A stretch of 64,000 nucleotides of DNA from Gracilariopsis chorda. Taxonomy: Eukaryota > Rhodophyta > Florideophyceae > Gracilariales > Gracilariaceae. The position numbers and the translations under genes were made by a program. The notes under the pieces were generated by a model. That model was not told the origin of the DNA. It saw only the letters and a program-made list of their open reading frames with translations, and made no database searches. The stretch spans positions 62,001-126,000 of the forward strand of contig NBIV01000051.1 in the NCBI GenBank assembly GCA_003194525.1, written 5' to 3'. Positions 21,225 through 31,844 of the stretch are shown piece after piece. Every line of letters starts with the position of its first letter. Position 1 is the first letter of the stretch.

Positions 21225-21973
21225 TGCAGCACGCCTGCATCTATTTTAAAAAATTTATGTAATTTTTGGGTTGCTGCCCGCCTCCTCCACAGCGCAAAGC
21301 GATCGAGCGGCTGCCAGCCGCCGTCTGTCCGTGCGTCGCCCAAATCGTCCGCATCCGGCTCGTGCTCGCTGCCTTTCCACTCCTCTGCTGTAAACCAGCA
21401 GCACTAGCGTTCGTAACCCTTTTGCCCGCCCGTCGACGCACCGTCACCCGCCCTCAGCCCTAAGTGCTGCTACCTCAAATTAACGTACAGTATACACATC
21501 TGTCGCTCCGTCAGTTAAAAAGCCGTTCAACTTGTGAACCTCCACTTCCGCTCTATATTCCAAGCTGCCGTTGCACACCAAATCACACCAAGTGCCCATC
21601 TCTGTCCCCACTGTCGTGTGCCACTGCACACCCCTGCTCCTGCCTTGTCCACCCCCCTCTCATGTTCGCTTCACTCTACGTGGCATGCCGCTGAATGCGA
21701 CAAAAAATAATTAAAAATAAAATTAAAAAAAAACCGCTGCCCTCAAATGAGTGCACCTACCCTTGCACCGTTGTACCCCAACCGTACGCCACTTGTGTCC
21801 ACCGCCGCTCAAATCTCCTTACAACACAAGTGTAGTTATACTCAAAACTGCCCTTCTACCTCCCTATTCTTGTCCACTGCATCCTGCCACCCCACTGCAC
21901 ACACCCGATGCCTCTTTGGCCCGTACAAACCTCCCCAATACACACTAACAATCTCCATGCTATCAACCCAAAC
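21225..21973. other. Convergent intergenic region, no gene seen
   Basis: Lies between the 3' ends of the zinc-finger gene and the HSF gene. Pyrimidine-rich with an A/T-only block at 21700-21735 (AAAATAATT, AAAATAAAATT), probably 3' UTR and polyadenylation sequence. The short ORFs here look like chance. Confidence 0.6.
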
Positions 21974-24622
21974 CTACGACCCATCCGCAAAAGATTCCAT
22001 CTTCTTCGCCAGAGCGTGAATATCCGTTCCTTCCGGCAAGTGCGACAATGGCGGTGGCAATCGCGCATCATCCGAAGACAGTTCAAGAAAGTCTTCAATT
22101 ACTCTTTCGTTCTCAGAGGGCGACCGAACATGCCCGTTCAACTTCACATCATCGTCTGACCCAAACGCTATGTTGAACTCCTTGTCGTCGAACGCCCTAT
22201 CGAAATCCGGCGTGTCAAGCTGCGTGCCGTTCGGTCTGCACCGCGGTTCTCGCAACGCGCTCTCGATAGCATCCATGGTAAGGCTCGTGTTCGGCGTGGT
22301 TGCTATGTCCTCCAGAAAGTCTAGCGCGCGGTCCACATCAGCATCATGTGCGTGTTTCTCATGCGCCGCTGTTCCTATCGAAGGCCCATCCACGCTTGTC
22401 ATGTGCACATCGTCATTGTCAACCATTGAATCTCTTCGCATGCGCGTGGGAGAGCTCAGTATGGGCGTAATCGTACCATTCATCATCGCACTTGCGTTGT
22501 TCTCAGCACCCGCTCCAACTGAGTGCTGTGGCCTACACAGCGGTAACTCGGCTGATGCAAACTTCGGTGAACATGATGTCTGTGTTGGATCAAGTGCTTG
22601 CACATTTACGGCTTCAAAAGCCGCATTCTGAGCGCCTGAACAAACAGCTGTTGGTTGCTCACCGGGAGCAATATGGCCTTGCTGGCGTTGTGGTTCACTC
22701 ACAGATACATATGGAGGTGCAGCGCCTGTAAAGGACAACGGAGTATTAGGCTGCGATGAAAGAAAATGATGCGCCTGTCGCGAGCCAGCCGAAAGAGCCT
22801 GCGTTTGGTTGGCCCCGCTTGGGTGCGACACAGTTAGATTGGACCTCACACCATGAGAGGCAGCAGGGTGTGCCGGAGTTAGCCGGAAAGGCCGCCGAGA
22901 TGCAACCGGTTGTGACGTAGCCGGTGCAGACACACTGACTGCAGATGTGCTCTTCATTGGTGGCGCTGGGGTCGGAGCTGTTATGAGTCCAGGATGCGCA
23001 ACATTCGGTACACCAACGGTGCGTGTGAGCATCATAGGAGGTGAACTTGCGGGCATCACGTTGGGTTCTGTCAAAGTGGTGGAGGGGGCTTGCGGTCGTT
23101 TGGAGGCTGTCACGGTCACTTGTGTTTGCGATGATGACACCGGCTTGGGGGGTGATAAGGCAACGAAGGGCATTGAAGATGGTGGCAGCGAAGCGCTCGC
23201 ACTTGATAGCAGAGCAGGTGTAGAGGAGGGCTGAGGGGCTGGGGCCAGTGGCACTGGTTGTCGTGAGGAGTTTCGCATGTGCCGTTGCGGGGTGTTGGGT
23301 GGTGGTGCGGGCTGTGTCGTAGGCGGTGACGGTGGGCGTTGAGAGTAAAGCGGGGCGGCAAGTATGGATGGGCGTACGATGGCCAGAGCGTTGTTAGCGT
23401 TCGGTTGCATAGCTCGCATGGATGCTGTTAGAGACAAGTTTTCTTCGTGGGGCAGCTCTTGAACAGTAGCGGGCTCGAATGAAATTTGGGGTTGGGTGTG
23501 TGCGCGCGGGGAAGATGGAGGTTGCGAATTGGACGGGGGGCGCGCCATTCCGACACCCATCTGCTGCATCATAACCCGTAAAGCGTCAACGGAGGAGCGT
23601 CCCCCTGCATGCGAGATGTTGGCAATCTGGTTGTTGGGTTGTTCAATAATCATGCTAGAAGGGTTATCAGCTGAGGACGAAGCGGGCAAACGCTTTCTCT
23701 TGCGGGATACCATAGCTTCTGAGTAGGGTTGCAACACTTGCGAGAAGTAGTGCATAATAAAAGCTTGCATCTGTTTGGAGGAGTTTTCCAGAGTAGCCAC
23801 GCGGGTCTCGAGGTTTTCGCAATGGTTCTTGAGTTGTTCCTCGTTCTGACGGGTAACGACGAGCTCTTTGATGAGCAAATCCTTGTCACGTCTGAGGGAC
23901 TTGAGTTCGCTTTCCAGGCCGTAGTTGCCTAGCTCGACGACGGCCTTCTGAGCTAGAGTATTGGGTAAGACAACGCTTGCGTTGTGGCTTTGCTTTGGGC
24001 GACGACGGGTGATGTTCTTTAAGAGATCCGGTCTGTCACGACGGAAGGAATCGTGGCCGAACATCCATTTGTCAGGGTTCTGTTTGTGAAATCCATACTG
24101 ATTAAGCTGTCTGACGAAGCTTGAAAAGTTGTTATGTTTGAAGTACTTTGGAAGAATGTCGCGACCAAACTCGGAGGGTTTGTGAACGGTGAAGGACAAA
24201 CCGTTTTCATCGGTCCACGAGACGAGTGACTGGGTGGTGGGATCGCTGACGAGTTGATAAAGCTTTGTGAGAAAGGGAGGCGTCTGTATGGGAAGCGTTG
24301 GAGCGGCTGAAGACGTTGTCTTCGCGGCCATGGCGCGGGGGGGTGCAGTGGAAGATGACAGCGTCGCGGCGGGCCGAGGCACGATGCGAGCCGGTTTAGA
24401 CGGGGCGGACGGCGCAATAATGGGAAGGGGAAGCACAACAGTTTGGGGGTAGGGTGGCGTGGCGAGCACGGCGGCGGTGAGAGGCTGTTGAGGCGAAGAG
24501 TAAGTGGAGTTGGGGGTGGCGTACGGTGAGGCGCCGGTGTAGCGAATGCTGCGCCGCTGCGCTGTGGAAAGCGACGCGCGAAGTGAAAGGCGTGGCCGCA
24601 CACAGACGCGCGTGTGCGACAT
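21974..24622 (-). CDS. Heat shock transcription factor (HSF)
   Basis: 882 residues from the first ATG, single exon. Met98 (24331) is an alternative start. Residues about 115-207 are the HSF winged-helix DNA-binding domain ([67 protein letters not shown]). A coiled coil follows at about 227-290 ([19 protein letters not shown]...[16 protein letters not shown]), the trimerisation region. SRKRKRLP at about 310 is a likely nuclear localisation signal. A long low-complexity Pro/Ser/Thr region follows. The acidic C-terminus with bulky hydrophobics ([31 protein letters not shown]) looks like an activation domain. It is much longer than typical plant HSFs, mostly because of the disordered middle. It should bind GAAnnTTC elements as a trimer. 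Confidence 0.93.
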   Translation of the reverse strand: MSHTRVCVRPRLSLRASLSTAQRRSIRYTGASPYATPNSTYSSPQQPLTAAVLATPPYPQTVVLPLPIIAPSAPSKPARIVPRPAATLSSSTAPPRAMAAKTTSSAAPTLPIQTPPFLTKLYQLVSDPTTQSLVSWTDENGLSFTVHKPSEFGRDILPKYFKHNNFSSFVRQLNQYGFHKQNPDKWMFGHDSFRRDRPDLLKNITRRRPKQSHNASVVLPNTLAQKAVVELGNYGLESELKSLRRDKDLLIKELVVTRQNEEQLKNHCENLETRVATLENSSKQMQAFIMHYFSQVLQPYSEAMVSRKRKRLPASSSADNPSSMIIEQPNNQIANISHAGGRSSVDALRVMMQQMGVGMARPPSNSQPPSSPRAHTQPQISFEPATVQELPHEENLSLTASMRAMQPNANNALAIVRPSILAAPLYSQRPPSPPTTQPAPPPNTPQRHMRNSSRQPVPLAPAPQPSSTPALLSSASASLPPSSMPFVALSPPKPVSSSQTQVTVTASKRPQAPSTTLTEPNVMPASSPPMMLTRTVGVPNVAHPGLITAPTPAPPMKSTSAVSVSAPATSQPVASRRPFRLTPAHPAASHGVRSNLTVSHPSGANQTQALSAGSRQAHHFLSSQPNTPLSFTGAAPPYVSVSEPQRQQGHIAPGEQPTAVCSGAQNAAFEAVNVQALDPTQTSCSPKFASAELPLCRPQHSVGAGAENNASAMMNGTITPILSSPTRMRRDSMVDNDDVHMTSVDGPSIGTAAHEKHAHDADVDRALDFLEDIATTPNTSLTMDAIESALREPRCRPNGTQLDTPDFDRAFDDKEFNIAFGSDDDVKLNGHVRSPSENERVIEDFLELSSDDARLPPPLSHLPEGTDIHALAKKMESFADGS

Positions 24623-24864
24623 GCCTTTGCTCCAATTTTATGTCGCGCCTATTGGCCAATGAGCGGCGCACACGCTGAACAGCAATGGAGCCGATGCAGA
24701 TCATGTCGGCTCAAAGTTGCGTTTCAGCTCGGCTTCCGCGCGATGTGCTCTTCGCTTCGCGTCTTTCGCTCCGCGTCTTTCGCTCCGCGTCTTTCGCTCC
24801 GCGTCTTTCGCTCCGCGTCTTTCGCTTCGCGTGGCGCTTTCGTTTCGCTGCGCGCCGTAGTAGC
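24623..24864. promoter_or_regulatory. Divergent HSF/Der promoter
   Basis: Only 242 bp separate the HSF start and the preferred Der start. It holds overlapping CCAAT boxes on both strands (CCTATTGGCCAATGAGCG, about 24648-24665) and a 14-bp tandem array. The short distance suggests shared control of the two genes. Confidence 0.55.
24751..24834. repeat. Six-unit 14-bp tandem repeat
   Basis: Units TTCGCTCCGCGTCT (first and last TTCGCTTCGCGT..) repeated head to tail. 14 is not a multiple of 3, so an open frame across it would give a 14-residue repeat from three units. I therefore treat it as promoter or leader DNA upstream of the Der start at 24865. Confidence 0.85.
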
Positions 24865-26367
24865 ATGTCGCATTCGTTGGCGTTCACGGCGCCAACGCCG
24901 CTTTCCTCCCCCGCGCGCCCGCGCGCCCTCATCTGCGCACCACGCGCAAACCCGCTGTGCAACACGCCGCGTCTTCGTCGAGTACGCGCCTCCGCGGCGC
25001 AGAGCACTCCCGCCATCCCGCTGCAGAAGCTGCCCACCGTCGCTGTCGTAGGACGTCCGAATGTCGGCAAGTCTACCCTGGTCAATCGACTCACCCATTC
25101 CTTCAGCGCCGGCGCCATCGTCGAGGACGTCGTCGGCATCACCCGCGATCGCACCTACAGGCCCACCGAATGGGCTGGCTATCATTTTCGAATCGTTGAT
25201 ACTGGCGGGCTTGTTTTCGACGACCAGTCCACTTTTCTTCCCGAAATAAGAGCCCAGGCCTTACTTGCCATTCAGGAGGCGTCGGCTGTCATTCTCTGCG
25301 TCGATGGTCAGGCCGGTCTTAATCCTCTGGATATTGAGCTTGCTTCCTTTTTGAGGAAGTCCACTGCTCACGTTCCCGTCTTCATCGCTGTAAATAAGTG
25401 CGAAAGTCATCATGGTACCAGTATGGCCTTTGATTTCTGGCAACTGGGCCTTGGAGAGCCCGTTCCGGTCAGTGCCATTCATGGAAGCGGAACTGGAGAC
25501 CTGCTTGATCTTGTTGTGGAAAAGCTACCTAAGGTGGAAGCAATTGCTGATGACGGCATCATCAACGTCGCCATTGTTGGAAGACCGAACGTTGGTAAGA
25601 GCAGTTTGCTCAACTTGCTCGCAGGATCTGAACGCGCTATTGTCAGCGAGGTACCGGGCACAACGCGTGATGCCATCGATGAGATTGTCACCGTGCATGG
25701 AAACAAGTACCGTCTCATTGATACAGCTGGTATACGTCGCAAGACCAACGTTTCCTTTGGCACTGAGTTCTTCATGATCAACCGCGCTTTCAAGGCTATC
25801 CGAAGGGCTGATGTCGTGCTACTCATGCTGGACGTATGTGAGGAATCAGAGCAGGATCGTAAAATTGCCGACCGCATCGTTGACGAGGGCAAGGCTTGTG
25901 TCGTACTGGCAAATAAGTGGGATCTCGTTCCAGATAAGGATAATTCCACTTACATGAAGGCCATTGAAGCTGTACAGGAACGAACTGTATCTATTTCGTG
26001 GGCGCCTGTTGAGCTCATTTCCGTTTTGGAGAAGAAGCGCGTCACCAGAATTATATCTCTCGTTGACAAGGCTTTGGAACAACATCAAAGACGCGTTTCC
26101 ACCTCTGTTCTCAATGATGTTCTACGCGAAGCAGTTGAGTGGCACAAGCCACCTAGCACGAAGGCTGCAAAACAAGGCCGAATTTACTATTGCACGCAAG
26201 TGGCAAGTCGACCACCCACAATTGCTATGTTTGTCAATGATCCAAGATTGTTCCATGACAACTATCGCAGATACATGTTAGGCCAGTTTAGAAAAGCGCT
26301 TGGCTTCTTCGGAACGCCAGTGCGCCTGGTTTGGAGAGGGAAAGCCAGAGCACCGAGTTTCAGTTGA
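24865..26367 (+). CDS. DER: Plastid GTPase Der/EngA (ribosome assembly)
   Basis: 500 residues from the ATG at 24865. The frame is open back to 24685, but that would translate the 14-bp repeats. Residues 1-50 look like a plastid transit peptide (Ser/Ala/Pro/Arg-rich, [10 protein letters not shown] start). Two tandem GTPase domains follow, the defining feature of Der: GRPNVGKS (63-70), DTGG, NKCE, then GRPNVGKSS (about 240), DTAG, NKWD. A C-terminal KH-like domain of about 100 residues ends the protein ([27 protein letters not shown]). In bacteria and plastids Der acts in 50S ribosomal subunit maturation. Length minus transit peptide (about 450) fits bacterial Der. It is convergent with the kinase gene, whose 3' end is 234 bp away. 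Confidence 0.93.
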   Translation: MSHSLAFTAPTPLSSPARPRALICAPRANPLCNTPRLRRVRASAAQSTPAIPLQKLPTVAVVGRPNVGKSTLVNRLTHSFSAGAIVEDVVGITRDRTYRPTEWAGYHFRIVDTGGLVFDDQSTFLPEIRAQALLAIQEASAVILCVDGQAGLNPLDIELASFLRKSTAHVPVFIAVNKCESHHGTSMAFDFWQLGLGEPVPVSAIHGSGTGDLLDLVVEKLPKVEAIADDGIINVAIVGRPNVGKSSLLNLLAGSERAIVSEVPGTTRDAIDEIVTVHGNKYRLIDTAGIRRKTNVSFGTEFFMINRAFKAIRRADVVLLMLDVCEESEQDRKIADRIVDEGKACVVLANKWDLVPDKDNSTYMKAIEAVQERTVSISWAPVELISVLEKKRVTRIISLVDKALEQHQRRVSTSVLNDVLREAVEWHKPPSTKAAKQGRIYYCTQVASRPPTIAMFVNDPRLFHDNYRRYMLGQFRKALGFFGTPVRLVWRGKARAPSFS

Positions 26368-26601
26368 GTGTTTGAAGTTTCTCAGAATCCTGGCGTCTTG
26401 TTTTCAGAGTTTAACTTCTGTGGTATTCCAAGGCGGATCCCGCTACATCTTGTAAATCTGCCCCAGTAAGTGTGCTGAACTTGGCGACGAAAGTCACGTA
26501 CAAGTATCGTGTTTTGTACAAGTCGGCAGCACAATCAGCTGAGATGCGACGCTCAGCCCCATTACTTGAAGCGCACAACATGGACATATTTCCGTTCGGA
26601 T

Positions 26602-27309
26602 TCACTGGGGTTTCCGTGATAGCGTTTTCTCGAATACTTGCCTTGTCTGCCGGTAAACTTGCTCTGCATCTCCCACATCGGAATCTATAACATGAAGTAT
26701 CCCCTTGTCCCTGTAGTGCTCAACAACCGGCATGGTTTTCTTTTCAAACGTATTCAATCGCTTGAGCATAACCTCTTCGTTGTCATCAGCGCGTCCACTG
26801 GTTGTGCCTCGCTTCAAAAGCCGCTCCATCATTACTGGTTTAGAGCAATTGATGAACAATACAAACTCACAGACCGCTATCACACGTTCGAAATCCTCAG
26901 CTTGATCCATTGCTCGAGGAAACCCGTCAATTAAAACGCCATCACATGAGCCGGCAAGCCTTTGAAGCTCCGTTTCAAGCAGTGCCATTGTAACGTAACC
27001 TGGAACGATATCACCACGCTGCATGATGTCATGTACGCTTCGACCAAGAGGTGTGCTTCTCTTAGCTTCATCTCGAAGAAGCTCGCCGACGCATATTTGA
27101 GCAAGGTTGAAATCCCGTTTCAATAATGTACATTGCGAGCCCTTGCCGCTGCCGGGTCCCCCGAGGACGAAGAAAATCGGCGGCGGTTGAACTCTCGGAG
27201 ACGGTTTGTTTTGAATCTGTGGCGCTGTTGCGCAGGACGTACATACTTTTCGTGAAAAGAGAAAACGTTGGTTCAGACGAAAAGGTCTCGAAGTGACGAA
27301 AGCGTTCAT
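26602..27309 (-). CDS. UMP-CMP kinase-like nucleoside monophosphate kinase, probably organellar
   Basis: 235 residues. Residues 1-45 are Arg/Ser-rich with no acids before the domain, fitting a plastid or mitochondrial transit peptide. The P-loop GGPGSGKGS is at 50-58. Then come GELLRDEAKR, a NMP-binding stretch (GDIVPGYVTMALL), DGFPRAMDQ, and RGTTSGRADDNEEVMLKRL. The short lid with R-x-x-x-SGRxDDN is characteristic of the UMP-CMP kinase branch rather than long-lid adenylate kinases. It transfers phosphate from ATP to UMP or CMP. Both the Walker A and the DGFPR arginine are present, so it should be active. Confidence 0.88.
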   Translation of the reverse strand: MNAFVTSRPFRLNQRFLFSRKVCTSCATAPQIQNKPSPRVQPPPIFFVLGGPGSGKGSQCTLLKRDFNLAQICVGELLRDEAKRSTPLGRSVHDIMQRGDIVPGYVTMALLETELQRLAGSCDGVLIDGFPRAMDQAEDFERVIAVCEFVLFINCSKPVMMERLLKRGTTSGRADDNEEVMLKRLNTFEKKTMPVVEHYRDKGILHVIDSDVGDAEQVYRQTRQVFEKTLSRKPQ

Positions 27310-29720
27310 TGATCTATTCCGTGTCTGCGCATTGCTTGGCTCTTCCTCTCAAAACATGTGATATCAGTGCAAGGTAGAGTTACAGAGGTACAAGGGTAGT
27401 TGGTCGAGAATCTCGAACGACGAAGCGAGATCATTCACAGAGGTCGTTCAGGTTTTTTTTCTGAACGGGTGTTCGCTTACAGTATTTTTAAAGATGTTTA
27501 TCACACCTTGTGTGGATAACGATGGAAAAACTCGACATAGAGCTGGGAAGTTTCGTTCGTTGGACCAAATCGCTGAGAAAACTGGCATAGCAGACAGACA
27601 CGATCAGTACAAGAGTCTCCTTATCAATGGCGTGGAAGTGCAGAGCAAAGCGCTGACAGTGTCGTCTTGTGCATGTACAATGTACATGTCGATGCTTATG
27701 CATACAGAACAGCTTTCGATGGCTCGTTGGGGCAGGAAGCAATGGCCTCAAGGATGCTTTTGTGACAGCGACTTAGCATATTCCTGGCTGCGATTTGGGA
27801 AGTTGCAGGCTTACAAGATGTAATCCAAAACCAGAATGTCGTCATCTGACATATGCTGGAAAAGGCGTCTCTCAACGAACAGTTCTTAAAGACGTCTACG
27901 CCCCGATCGGGATGCTTCATTCAAACACACAATCGTACATATGCCCTCCCTCAATACTAGCTAGAGATGCAGACTTCCGGTATCGTGTACGCGCAACGAT
28001 GTTCTGAATCATCTATCTATATGTACCGCGGGCGCCTGTCTTTGAATCGTGTCACGTTTTGCAGATGAATACCCGCCAGAAATGCCGTCTCTGCAAGAGG
28101 ACACTTGCTCACGCATTTGAGTTTCCCATGCGTCATCAGAACTACTACGGCTCGAGGTCCAGGAAAAAAGAATCCTTCTCGTGGTCTAAGAAGCACTGCC
28201 TGGGAGAAGACAAAACGTCAATGATCACTTGAATTCATTACATACGTCGTTAATCGATTTCTTCTTTCCTTCGAAAATGGGACCGTCTTGGAAGAGTAAA
28301 GCTCTGCGATATCGAAGATTATGATGTTTCAAGGAGCGCAGAAGATGATTTATCTGGCTGGGCTGTTAGCTACGTTGCGATGATTCAGGCTTTGCAATAC
28401 ACAACTCTCTCCGATTGCCAAGCCCGCGATCTTCCTCTACCACACACGCGCTCTCGAGTTCTATCGACATATGAATCCTCAAGTATGGAGCAGCGCCGAG
28501 ACATATGCCTTTATTTGGCGCAGAGCTTTTCGGCACGTGCCTTTCTCACTCTCTCCATCCAACCCTAGTAAGGATTGTTCAACGAAGCTGACTTAAGCTA
28601 CAGGTAGTAGAAGAAAAAGAGAAGAGTTGTATCGAAGAGTTATGAATGGCCCAAGTATCTAGAAGATGAAAACTGTTAGGGCATCAAGGGAGAGGTTGGC
28701 TCCCAACTGTGTGGCACAAGACGTCATTGATTCACGGCGGCGGCCGCAGTTCAGTTCTTTCTAACCTCTGTAGCATGTAGCAGGCTACCCTTCACCTGGT
28801 TTGATCTTCGTATAGAGCCTGTGAATTTGAACAGGGTTTCAAAAGAACGCTTCAGCTTTACAGCGGAATCCTTCGTGTATGTCAAATGCATTTAGGCATA
28901 AACTATCATTCTCTACAGAGCATGAACTTGCATAACTTGTATGCTTTTCTTGCTCAGCTTTTGGTGCTGCACCCGACGCATATTTCGCAGCCATTGGCAA
29001 AGAAAAAGTTTAATGAGGGCTCACAGGTGCGGCATTTACGCCCATCGGGCGTTTGTGACACCGCAAGTCATCAATTAGTACGCCTAAACGGATCACTTTA
29101 TGTTTTTGCAGATATGACTGCGAAGGAAATATTTAATCTCTAGCGAGACGCTGCGAGACATAAATGAGGGATTTTGCGCAAGGAGAACAGTTATTCCGAT
29201 ACTTGTTATGTCGGTGTGAAGAGGTGAAAACGACGCCCGCATCTCAAAAGGAGGTGCCAACGGTAAGGGATTGCTAACCGTTTGACATTGAGATTGGAGA
29301 TACCAAAGGCACCAACGGTTCGTGTAGATGGCAAGCTCTGCCCTTTCATCGCAAGAGAATTATGGAACAAGCTTGATTTTTGAAAAGTTATACAGACCAA
29401 GTTTTGGTTTTGCACAAGCAGGGCCATCCTACATGCTGTTAAACGGTACTGATTCCACTCGACCTCCATCTCATTCTAGTACACGTATGAGATAGATATG
29501 TCAAGTGAAAACCCATGAGACGGTGGAAGAGACCTCGGCAGCGACGCAAACGAGCACTCCCCCTTGAGGCGCAGCTACGCGAGTCGTTTCTCGCCACCGG
29601 TATTCTCTGCTAACGTATAGAAAAAGGGGCCGATTGCGTGCTTGCAACTCGCTCTGTTCAACGTTTCCAATTCTTCATTCCGGGGTCTCGCATAACAAGC
29701 GTTGAGCATCAACGTAGAAT
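27310..29720. other. 2.4-kb region without an assignable gene
   Basis: I recognise no conserved domain. A 109-residue frame at 27494-27823 (plus) and a 55-residue frame at 28065-28232 (plus, MNTRQKCRLCKRTL..., one CX2C pair) are the least random-looking. The latter is preceded by a splice-acceptor-like CACGTTTTGCAG, so a spliced small gene is possible. The rest is AT-richer non-coding sequence. Confidence 0.35.
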
Positions 29721-31553
29721 ATGTCCCTTCGCGATCTCGCCACAGGAGCGGCCTGTGGAGCGCAAGCCGGATCATCTTCATCCAACCCGCTTGCCGCTCT
29801 CAGCGATGCCATTTTGCCAAAGCGCGCGACTCCGGCCACCAGTTTTCGCGATCAAGCGCAGGCCAATTCTAACAACGGCCTCACACCCGAAGAGGAAGCG
29901 CTCATTCAAGGCCGTTTTCCCCATCAATCTGCCGCGCTTCACCGCGCTGGCCCCTCGATACCTCCAGCCCCTCCGTTAGCAGATTCATTTGTGAACCAAC
30001 GACAGCATCACCAACCATGGCCTTTCGCGCATTATGCACCGCCGCGAATCGCTCCGGAAGCTGGTGCTGCAACAGATGTATTTGAAGCTGCTTTTCGAAG
30101 TTCAAAAAGCGGTTCCGCAGCTCCTCCGCCGTATCGTCCGCTCTCGCATATGCATCGTCAACTGCCTCCAAGATTCTTTCCTGTTCCGCACCCTGCTCAT
30201 CAGTTTTCTGCGCCCCTACCTCAACTGCAAGATCCAGCTGCCGCATCTTCAGATGTCGAGGAGTATCTTAAGACTCTTGAAGAGCAGGGTGAGCAGTTAA
30301 ACAACTTATCCATTTCGGATGTTACGGAGGATGCTGTCGCCTCCTCACCCCCACAAGATGCACAAGAAAAGGGCTCTCTCGAAACAGCAAAAGAAAAGAC
30401 TGACGCTAGTCGGAGCTTTTTGAATACCGAAAGCTGGGAGGATGAGTTTACATCATTCGAGAACGAAGACCTTACAGCTCTGGCAGATACGACATATGAG
30501 TTTAGTCCGTCCGAGCGATTTGTCTTCAGTGGAGATGTAGAGAAGTACTTTCAGCGATGGGTTCATAGTAGTGTGGAGCGCTACGAATTTCCTCAACGCC
30601 AGTCCAAATCGGGCCTGTCCGCTAAGCAATTACTGGAGGAAGGCATCAAGCATCGAGAAGGTGGACGTTTGACGATGGCGATACAATGCTTTGAAGAAGC
30701 GCTAGATAGGCCTGCCGATGATTGCCTACCAAAGCAATTGAGGGCTACCGCGTGGTACTTGCTTGGTCTCACGCAAGCAGATTCGGATGATGATAGACGC
30801 GCCATAAATGCCTTGCAAGAAGGCCTTTCCGAATGGAGTAGTGAATCAGTTGGTGAACGAAGGGAAGATAACCCGTACTTATGGCAATCACTAATCGCAC
30901 TTGCAGTGAGCTACACAAACGAGCAGGAAATGGGAAAGGCCTTAAGAAATATGTCTGATTGGTTTACTGTCTGGCGCGGTCGACACAATGTTGACACAGA
31001 GAGTGGCATTCCTGCATCAACATTGCACACCGATGGCAATGGTGCTGATAACCTGCTGGAAGATCTTAGAGTGGCAGCATCACAAAACCCTCGTGACATG
31101 GATGTGTTTGTTATGACCGGCATCCTCCATAATTTGCGTCACGAGTTTGAAGAAGCGGCAATAGCTTTTCGACATGCTATTACACTTCGGCCTGATGACC
31201 CTAATATATGGAACAAATTAGGCGCGACACTGGCAAACGGAGGTGATCAAGACGAAGCCCTGCGCGCATACAGAAAGGCTGTTGATGTAAACCCTGCCCT
31301 GATACGTGCTTGGGTGAATGTGGGAACTGCCTATTCCAATCGCGGGGAATACTCGAAGGCCACCAGGTACTATTTGAAAGCCATATGCATGGCTGAAGAA
31401 CAACAGGCCAGCGCTGGAGCCGAAAAGGAGCGAATCATGCCTCACGTCTGGGAGTTTCTGCGAACATCTTTGACTTCCTTCGGGCGATTTGACTTACAAC
31501 ACCTCGCGGAAGCACGAGACCTTCAAGGGTTGCGTGCCCATTTCAATCTTTAG
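29721..31553 (+). CDS. PEX5: Peroxisomal targeting signal 1 receptor PEX5
   Basis: 610 residues, single exon. The N-terminus MSLRDLATGAACG... carries the conserved Cys (Cys12) that is mono-ubiquitinated in PEX5 recycling. A pentapeptide WxxxF motif (SWEDEF, about 237) binds PEX14/PEX13. Only one clear copy is visible, fewer than in animals and plants. The C-terminal half is TPR repeats: AKQLLEEGIKHREGGRLTMAIQCFEEAL, then NPRDMDVFVMTGILHNLRHEFEEAAIAFRHAI, PDDPNIWNKLGATLANGGDQDEALRAYRKAV, NPALIRAWVNVGTAYSNRGEYSKA. These bind the SKL-type signal. It acts as the soluble cargo receptor shuttling between cytosol and peroxisome membrane. Confidence 0.95.
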   Translation: MSLRDLATGAACGAQAGSSSSNPLAALSDAILPKRATPATSFRDQAQANSNNGLTPEEEALIQGRFPHQSAALHRAGPSIPPAPPLADSFVNQRQHHQPWPFAHYAPPRIAPEAGAATDVFEAAFRSSKSGSAAPPPYRPLSHMHRQLPPRFFPVPHPAHQFSAPLPQLQDPAAASSDVEEYLKTLEEQGEQLNNLSISDVTEDAVASSPPQDAQEKGSLETAKEKTDASRSFLNTESWEDEFTSFENEDLTALADTTYEFSPSERFVFSGDVEKYFQRWVHSSVERYEFPQRQSKSGLSAKQLLEEGIKHREGGRLTMAIQCFEEALDRPADDCLPKQLRATAWYLLGLTQADSDDDRRAINALQEGLSEWSSESVGERREDNPYLWQSLIALAVSYTNEQEMGKALRNMSDWFTVWRGRHNVDTESGIPASTLHTDGNGADNLLEDLRVAASQNPRDMDVFVMTGILHNLRHEFEEAAIAFRHAITLRPDDPNIWNKLGATLANGGDQDEALRAYRKAVDVNPALIRAWVNVGTAYSNRGEYSKATRYYLKAICMAEEQQASAGAEKERIMPHVWEFLRTSLTSFGRFDLQHLAEARDLQGLRAHFNL

Positions 31554-31844
31554 TGACCAATACCCTTTGTATTAACGTGTAAATGACTATTAAGTTTAGA
31601 ATCGACGCTGGCTTACCCTCGTAGTACGAAACTGCTGTGTCTCACATCAACAGAGAGTCCTTCATACGTGCCAACAGAGCACTCTCAAATCTTATGTGTG
31701 GATCCGTCCAATGCAATAGTAAGATGGGTTGATTTCGCGTTGCACATGCACCGACGGTCGAAGATACTTTCGTACTTACCACTTCCTTATCCCGGACAAA
31801 CTAGAAGGTACCGAGAGACGTTGCAAAATATCACGCCTTTCAAC

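Noticed and set aside
24685-24864. Longer N-terminus of Der (60 extra residues)
   Set aside because: It would translate the 14-bp promoter repeats into a repetitive peptide; the downstream Met gives an ordinary transit peptide.
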